Assembly: GCF_000687475.1 (NCBI RefSeq)
Contig: NC_057317.1
Location: 1-64,000 of the forward strand
Direction of reading: 5' to 3'
DNA: 64,000 nucleotides
DNA from: Ustilaginoidea virens
Lineage: Eukaryota; Ascomycota; Sordariomycetes; Hypocreales; Clavicipitaceae
The notes below the pieces were generated by a model that saw nothing but the letters and a program-made list of their open reading frames with translations, was not told the origin of the DNA and did not search any database. Shown piece by piece: positions 58,050-64,000 of this stretch. Made by a program: the position numbers and the translations under genes. Positions within the stretch are counted from its first letter, which is position 1. Each line of letters begins with the position of its first letter.

Positions 58050-59336
58050 GACAAGGTGTGCCTCGACGAGTGTGTTGCAATTGCGTCTTTGTATCCGAGT
58101 ACCGTAAAAGAACGAAATGCCTTGCTGATGGCTCTTGAGATTACCTCGGACAACGAGCGATTGCTGCCATCCTTATACATGCCGAGCGCTTGCATGCCAG
58201 TGCATGGCAGGCAAGCATTGGGGATGAACTGCACGCAAAGGTTCAAGCCGATTCATGTTGCGCGTCGTTTCTCTCCGGAAGCGTATACTGATGATGATGA
58301 TGCCCACGAACCGTGTGACAAAGTCGCAAGTCAAGTCCATCGTAAAAGACTACCATGGGCGGACGGGTTGTCGGCGCTTGTCCCGAAACGTGGAACGGCT
58401 GCGGTGGAGGCTGTCGGACTGCATTCCTAGGCAAGGAGACGGAGGGTTCTCGTGGTTGGTATGTAGCTTGCGCAATGGCTCCTGCCCGGAAGCGGGCCGA
58501 TGAGTCGGGCGGGCATCCCAGCGAAAGCGACCGCGTTTTGCGATGCTTCCGGCGAAAGAGAACAACATGGCGAGTTCGTCTCCTGGTCCACGGCGTCTGC
58601 ACGAGGAGCATGCTCGTCCAAGAAAAGAAAAGTGCGCAAAACGGCACTCCCTGCCTTTGACGCGACCACTTGTTCCTGTTTTAGTCTGGTCGGGGTTTGC
58701 ATCCAGCCCTGTTGCAGCTGGCAAGCAAGTAATGGCAATTGGTACCGAGTGCAGCTGATGCGTCCTTGCCATACCTCTTGCGCGAGCTCGACGTGATGCT
58801 ATAGTTCGTGACTGCCGGATAGCGTTGCCCGTCCTAGGTATGTAGCACATCACCATGTGCAAGGAACATTATTCTGGACCTGGGGGGGCCGTCGCGTGCG
58901 GCACAAGAAGAACGAGGCGTTTGCAGCGCCGACGGACGTGAACGTGCGCGGCGCCCCACTACAATGGCATTGATGACAAGGCCAAACAAGGCCGAAACCA
59001 GCGCCAGCTGGGTGGCTTCTTCCGTGTTGGGGGGCCAACCACGCAGTCACATGGACCACCGGCTCCAGCGGGGCTTTAGCGCCTCGTTGACGGGCTTTCG
59101 TGCAGGACCCACCCACCCATTCGTGTCTGCATCTCATCGACACCGTCGGCAAAACTTGAACGATGCGCGAAAATATGCTTCCCTACCCGCCTCAAACCTG
59201 TTGCTCCTGTTGTTTCAAGCAGTGCAGTCGAAAAGCCCACGGGGATAAATGAGTCATGCGGTAGGACGTAGACCGAATCCGAAGCCCCTTTTTTGGGCCG
59301 TACTAGTATCTTGGCAGAACCATGGGCGTGTAATGA
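58050..59336. other. Intergenic, GC-rich
   Basis: Upstream of the chitinase and of the APH-like gene (divergent pair). Many overlapping frames of 80-170 codons arise from the GC-rich composition. None has a domain. A GATGATGATGATG run lies at 58290-58302. Confidence 0.4.
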
Positions 59337-60440
59337 ATGCCTGAGGCTGCAAGGCAACCGGAGATGCAGTGCCAACTTCCACGCCCACACCATATACTGG
59401 CCGAATCCATCTCGGCGGATTGGTTCCATCACGAACGACTTATTCGCCGGCTGAGCGACTGCGACGTCTTCGCTGACCATCCACTAGAGAGCCAATGGGG
59501 ATATGCCGAAGCCAGGCTCCCTACGTTGACGGTCGAAGCAGCCTTTTCAGCGCATTCGGGTTTTCAACGTCTGGCTTCGTCAGATTCCCCCAGCTCTCGA
59601 GACGGCATGTCTCACAAAGCAGTTAGAAATGGGATACTCGCTCGGGCAATCGTCCTGTTGGTTTTCAAGATTATGAAAACTCGGCTTTTTGTACGGTGGT
59701 TCCCTCAGCCGAACTGCATCGTCTACGTGACATCCAAGATATGCATCAAGTCGACGTCATTCACAAGCCTCGCCGAGGCCGAGGCCATGAAATTCGTCTC
59801 GAGCGCAACAACAGTCCCGGTACCCAAAGTTTTCCTCGCGTTCGAGCACAAGAAAAGAGTCTACATCGTGATGGAGAGACTGCCCGGCCGGTCGCTCGAT
59901 TACGGCTGGGCCCAGCGATCGGCCGAGTCGAAAGCCAGAATCTTTGATCAGCTTCGCTCAATGGTGCAAGAGATACGTAAACTACAGCCGCCACAAGATT
60001 GCGGTGTTTCCAATGTTTGCGGCGGGCCGATATTCGATCCGAGGCTTCCAAAATCACTCCACTGGGGCCCCTTTCGGTCGATTCGCCATTTCCATCGAGA
60101 ACTTCGCAACGGGATTGAACTAGACGCCGTAAAGGATGTCAGCACCCTCCCGGAAGGGTTAGAAAATCTCATAAAATTCCACGAGCAGCCGTGGGACAAG
60201 CCTGTGTTCACTCACGGGGACCTGAGCAGCCTCAACATTATTGCGGACGGAGATACCGTTGTCGGGATTATCGACTGGGAAACAGCAGGATGGCTCCCTC
60301 CTTACTGGGAATACACCTGTGCATGGGATGCCAACCCCCAGAATTGGTTCTGGCAGCAAGAGGTGGATAACTTCCTAGAGGCTAGGCCGCACGACTTGGA
60401 GATGGAGACTATTAGGAAGAGATATTTTGGCGCTTTCTGA
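59337..60440 (+). CDS. APH-like phosphotransferase (kinase fold)
   Basis: The frame gives 367 residues from the first ATG, or 277 from the ATG at 59607 (MSHKAV), which is closer to the usual N-terminus; the first 90 residues show no conserved feature. The kinase part has VYVTSKICIK with the ATP-binding Lys, EAEAMKFV with the Glu, VPVPKVFLAFEH, YIVMERLPGRSLD in the hinge, FTHGDLSSLNII with catalytic Asp and Asn, and GIIDWETAGWLPPYWEYT with the metal-binding Asp. This family phosphorylates small molecules; its fungal substrates are mostly unknown. The gene is intact, unlike the decayed relative at 30342-31090, and is convergent with the next gene, 38 bp apart. Confidence 0.82.
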   Translation: MPEAARQPEMQCQLPRPHHILAESISADWFHHERLIRRLSDCDVFADHPLESQWGYAEARLPTLTVEAAFSAHSGFQRLASSDSPSSRDGMSHKAVRNGILARAIVLLVFKIMKTRLFVRWFPQPNCIVYVTSKICIKSTSFTSLAEAEAMKFVSSATTVPVPKVFLAFEHKKRVYIVMERLPGRSLDYGWAQRSAESKARIFDQLRSMVQEIRKLQPPQDCGVSNVCGGPIFDPRLPKSLHWGPFRSIRHFHRELRNGIELDAVKDVSTLPEGLENLIKFHEQPWDKPVFTHGDLSSLNIIADGDTVVGIIDWETAGWLPPYWEYTCAWDANPQNWFWQQEVDNFLEARPHDLEMETIRKRYFGAF

Positions 60441-60478
60441 CAAGCTTTAGTTTTTGTTTCCATGATCTGCTTATCAAG

Positions 60479-61107
60479 TCAAGGGGTCCGCTCCGCATTC
60501 TTAAGCAGGTCCCAGGTCGGCACTTTCTTTTTATCGAATGTCCCAGGTGCTGCTTGTCCGTCGAAACGGTGAGCAGCTCTCTTTTGCTCAACATACCAGA
60601 GCGCAGATTGGCGAACAGTTTCCCAATCCAACTGACAGGCCGAGCTCCCCAGTATTCCTCGGCCTGACCCTTGGTGCTGTTGCAATGTCTGGATTGCCTC
60701 CTTGACCCATGACACACAGTTCCATCCAGGTGTTTGAGCCCGTATTGGAATATTTCGCATAACTGTCTCGAGGCGGTCTTTCTTCTTCACCTTGCCTATC
60801 AAAACGCGGACCAGGATCATGGCTGTTGGCGCCATACCAATATCAGTCTCGTCAAACTGCCAAACTGATTGAGCCTGACCATCGATAAAACCCATCTTTT
60901 CCATGGCGTGGTACCGAGTCCCTTGCGACTTCTCATCTTCTACCTTTGGGTCCTGGATAAAAGACCAGTGATATCTGCATGGAAGAGATATCAGTACTGG
61001 AGCGTGATCGAAATTTGCTGCCTACTGTACTTATCCTCCCCGCTAGGCATCGTCGCCTTGCCACCGCGTGCATACAATGCAACATAGAGACGCTGGTTAG
61101 GAGACAT
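60479..61107 (-). CDS. Small conserved fungal protein (DUF6914-like)
   Basis: Two exons, 61031-61107 and 60479-60974 (56-nt intron with GTACAG donor), give about 190 residues. The sequence starts MSPNQRLYVALYARGGK and includes GTRYHAMEK, PGWNCVSWVKEAIQTL, LDWETVRQSALWYVEQK, AAHRFDGQ and PTWDLLKN. These match a family of uncharacterised proteins common in ascomycete accessory regions, which I recall as DUF6914. The conserved NC-x2-WV and H residues could suggest a cysteine hydrolase of the NlpC/P60 or PPPDE kind, but this is inference. No signal peptide is seen. Confidence 0.75.
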
Positions 61108-62801
61108 AATGACGGTGCTTTTCAAGCCCTTTGTGACATCTAGAGACATGCCAGGAGGTCTTGGAGCAGACTGGTTTCTATTTCAATGCCAATGAGCCCC
61201 GTACGCGCCTGAGGGACTGTTATCACGCACGTCTCATGACGTGATAAAATGGGGGCAAGTGCGGAGTAGAACGAGCTAGACAGAGAATAGCAACAACATC
61301 AACATCGGTTATCCCCCGGATCCATGGGTACATATCGCACGGCCAAGCACAGCCGGCCCATCCTCACGGCCAAGCGTGGCCGCCCGGGGTAGCCTCAACG
61401 CACACAGTAGGACAGGTCTCGAATCCCATACGAGCGCAGACGCTACAAGCAAGCTCTAGCAAGATTCTTCATGTTCTTCATGGCCTTTCGAGCCCGCAGA
61501 GCAATCTGGGACTTCAACCATGTTGGCGCGCACACCAGGTACAGACTTCATCCGAAGCGCGCTGGGTTCGTCAGGCCGCTCGGCTTGATGGCCATGCGGA
61601 AATGCGCAAACGACAAACCACATTGCGGACGGGGTCATTTCACATACCATGCTGGATTTGAAGGCAGAGGCGCACACAACTGACGGCCACTATGGGCCGG
61701 CCAATGCTTTGTTCGGACGGCCTTGGCGCTCTCCAGGCCCGTTGTCGAGCCCTCCAGTCCCCCGTGCTCGACGCCTTCTCGTGAAGCTTTGTGATACAAA
61801 GCCGAGGGTGCCGAGGCGTCCCGCGTCGGCCGGCACCGATGGACTCGCCATGCCACGTTCCTTGGCAATGTTTCGGCTGATTCGGCTCCCTTGTTTGTGA
61901 AGGCCCGGATAAGTCGGTGAATAAACCCAGAATTGGTGGATGCAAAAGAGGGGCATCGCAATCTAGACGACCAAGAGGGGCGGCAGAGGTCCGGCGACCT
62001 AGATAGTAAACAGATCCCAGGGTCAAACGTAGCAACCCACGATAGTTGGTGAATGTATGTATACAGGAATTGCTCTAGACGACTAATGAGGAGCGGCAGA
62101 GTCCCGAAGCCCCATACTGCGTTAACGGGGAATCAATTCAGCGTCCAGCGTGGCAATTCATCGGTACGAGGCGAACAGACAGATGCATCCAGCGCGTCTA
62201 GACGACCAGATTCACACGACCTCCGTGATCAAGACATTTCCACAATGTACTTCATCAAGTCTAGCCAAAGCGCCATCTATAATAGTTGCTACAAACCGCC
62301 TGACGGCATATGCGCATTGAGCTCATGATACCCACCCCTCTCCCTGCCTCACACCACCCAGCCATTACACACATGCTCCTCTCATCCGGCAAAACCCAAC
62401 ATAAATATCCAGCCCGGAGGTCTTGTCAAACTTTGCAAAAGAAAAAAAATGGTAACATATGTCCGTTACGCCCATCTACAAAAGATCTCCCCCACATTAC
62501 CAAGCTGCCATCCGACTGTTGCCGTACCATTCGTGCTGGTATTGGCTGGGAAACCCCAGCCCGCCTAGTCAGCGATGCTTCACTATTAGAGTTTGGCCAA
62601 GGGGGTTCGCCGGCATCACCATGCTTTCGTGTATGAAAATGCGTAAAATAGCGGAGATAAAAAAAAACGACGCAATCCGTCCCTAATGGGAAGGCAACAA
62701 GTAAATGTCGCTCATGATTTCAAATTCATCCTTTCGACTCTGGTTCGTCGTTTTCAAGTATGCCTCAATGATGGCCGCCTATGCTTGTAAAAGTTGATCG
62801 C
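61108..62801. other. Intergenic
   Basis: About 1.7 kb without a convincing gene. The string TCTAGACGAC recurs three times between 61963 and 62210, followed twice by a GAGGGGCGGCAGAG-like segment, suggesting a decayed tandem repeat. Confidence 0.4.
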
Positions 62802-64000
62802 TCAAAACATAAAAGAAGCCACGAAGCACAAGCATGTATACATGGTCGACAGCGTCAGTTCAAACTCGAACCAGGCAGCCTGCCCACCAAAGGCAATCTT
62901 CTTGCTCTTGGGCGTTGGGTGTGCGACCAAGGTCTTGGGATCGCGGATGAGGAGCTGCTCGCGTTCGGGCATCTGAGGTGGGTCAATTGCGTACGCAATG
63001 GGAGTCCACAGAGAGTTGCAAATGAAGATAAACGTCAACGGCGGCCAGAATGCGTGTGTGATCAAGCAGATGAGCAGAGACCGCAAGTCCGACGTCGAGA
63101 CAAGGACGAAGCATCGGTACGAAGACAGCACCACGCCCACCAGAGTCAGGTACACAAAGCCGAGGTGGAAAAGACCCATGTAGCTAATCAGGATGGTCCA
63201 CAGACGCTTGAGCATGTTTTTCTTCAGAGCTGGGTCCCGCTCGTTCAATGCAGAGGCAAGGGAACCGGTGGGTTTGAAAGCCTGCGCCTTGCCTCCCAGC
63301 CACTTGGGCAGCATGAACGCACGAACGATGCAGAGAGCGATGTACGGCGACATCCAAAACTGGGCCCGGGATCCACGTTGCCCAGTGTGGTAACCTGCGG
63401 GCGCGAAGAGGACAAACTCGCACAAACGATTGCTGATTGTCGCGGCGAAGCAGGCACGTATCAGCCACCGAAGCTGTTCCTCGGTCGCGTACGCAACGAG
63501 CGGTTTGCCGAGGACCAAGATGACGGGAACAGCAAACATCGAAATCGAGAGGATAATTGTGTGCAGGTTGAGGGTGGCGTACAGGAAGCCGGAGAAGCGC
63601 TGAACCCAAGTCATCTGACGAACCTTTTCACCCCACAGGCAAAACTTGAGCTTGAACGACGTGTCAACAGTGCCAATGGCCCATCGGGTACGCTGCTTCA
63701 AGTGACTTCCGAAATCTTCGGGAACCGTGCCAAACTGCAAGGGTTCATGAACGTAGGCCGTCTTCCATCCCCTTCCAAGCATGAGGGTCGAAGTGGCGAC
63801 GTCTTCAGCCAGCGATCCGAGAGGAAAGTTGCCAATCTCATCCAAAGCCTCACGTCGGACCACATAACCAGAACCAGTGCACCAGGCCACGCCCATGGCA
63901 TCCTTAATAGGCTCAATCACGTGCACGAATATGTCGAGACTCTGAGAGAGAGGATCCGAGGGTGGAGTGTTGTAGAACAACTGAGGAGGGCAAGCCAGGG
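62802..64000 (-). CDS. GT2 glycosyltransferase (cellulose-synthase-like), partial
   Basis: The C-terminal 399 residues or so of a processive family 2 glycosyltransferase; the start lies beyond the window. Visible features are a QLFYN segment, WCTGSGYVVRREAL, SLAEDVATST with the catalytic-base Asp, PEDFGSHLKQRTRWAIG with the Q-x-x-RW motif, and at least five membrane segments after it (for example FLYATLNLHTIILSISMFAV and FVYLTLVGVVLSSYRCF). Such enzymes polymerise a sugar nucleotide and export the glucan-type chain through the membrane. The polymer cannot be told from this part. The short cytosolic tail ends in an additional hydrophobic helix. Confidence 0.85.
   Translation of the reverse strand, partial: LACPPQLFYNTPPSDPLSQSLDIFVHVIEPIKDAMGVAWCTGSGYVVRREALDEIGNFPLGSLAEDVATSTLMLGRGWKTAYVHEPLQFGTVPEDFGSHLKQRTRWAIGTVDTSFKLKFCLWGEKVRQMTWVQRFSGFLYATLNLHTIILSISMFAVPVILVLGKPLVAYATEEQLRWLIRACFAATISNRLCEFVLFAPAGYHTGQRGSRAQFWMSPYIALCIVRAFMLPKWLGGKAQAFKPTGSLASALNERDPALKKNMLKRLWTILISYMGLFHLGFVYLTLVGVVLSSYRCFVLVSTSDLRSLLICLITHAFWPPLTFIFICNSLWTPIAYAIDPPQMPEREQLLIRDPKTLVAHPTPKSKKIAFGGQAAWFEFELTLSTMYTCLCFVASFMF

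Noticed and set aside
58243..58862. Overlapping frames of 100-170 codons on both strands
   Set aside because: GC-rich sequence lowers stop frequency in all frames; no domain, signal peptide or splice-supported gene model emerges.
61440..62050. Overlapping frames of 80-130 codons on both strands
   Set aside because: Several frames of similar length overlap on both strands with no recognisable motif, and the region shows decayed short repeats instead.

Overview
The window is a chromosome end of a filamentous ascomycete. It opens with CCCTAA telomere repeats. Genes further in have short introns (about 50-76 nt) with GTAAGT-like donors, CTAAC/CTGAC branch sites and YAG acceptors. The repeats carry a RIP-like signature (repeat-induced point mutation: AT-rich, TA-rich, Gln and Trp codons turned into stops). 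The gene set (necrosis-inducing-like protein, secreted M28 aminopeptidase, GH18 chitinase with CBM1, decayed GH54 arabinofuranosidase, sugar permeases) suggests a Sordariomycete, perhaps Hypocreales; that taxonomic step is inference.

Layout. (1) 1-4144: a Penelope-like retroelement (PLE) sits between the terminal telomere repeats and an inner tract of nine CCCTAA units. It has two nearly identical pseudo-LTRs (29-382 and 3734-4085), each with a complete type I hammerhead ribozyme motif, and a reverse transcriptase with PLE hallmarks but several frameshifts. Its orientation (5' end outward, 3' end abutting the inner telomere tract) is what priming from a chromosome-end 3' overhang would give. 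(2) 4145-24911: an AT-rich block without intact genes, built of tandem arrays (157, 161, 237, 57 and 40-41 bp periods), purine-rich tracts and RIP-degraded retroelements. It ends in a Ty1/copia-like pol remnant bounded by inverted LTR-like repeats. (3) 24912-31300: a transition zone with one intact PD-(D/E)XK-like gene and several decayed genes (kinase-like, Nudix, APH-like), some with Trp-to-stop changes.

(4) 32346-64000: a gene-bearing subtelomere. Intact genes in order are an MFS sugar transporter, an NPP1-like secreted protein, an M28 aminopeptidase, an alpha-glucoside-permease-like MFS transporter, a secreted agmatinase-like ureohydrolase, a beta-lactamase-fold protein lacking its catalytic serine, a secreted eight-repeat Cys-rich protein, a GH18-CBM1 chitinase, an APH-like kinase, a small conserved fungal protein, and a GT2 glycosyltransferase cut by the window edge. 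Decayed GH54 arabinofuranosidase and casein kinase 1 genes lie among them. Most genes read on the minus strand, toward the telomere. The set is mostly secretion, nutrient uptake and polymer degradation; I see no single biosynthetic pathway. I found no tRNA, rRNA or CRISPR.
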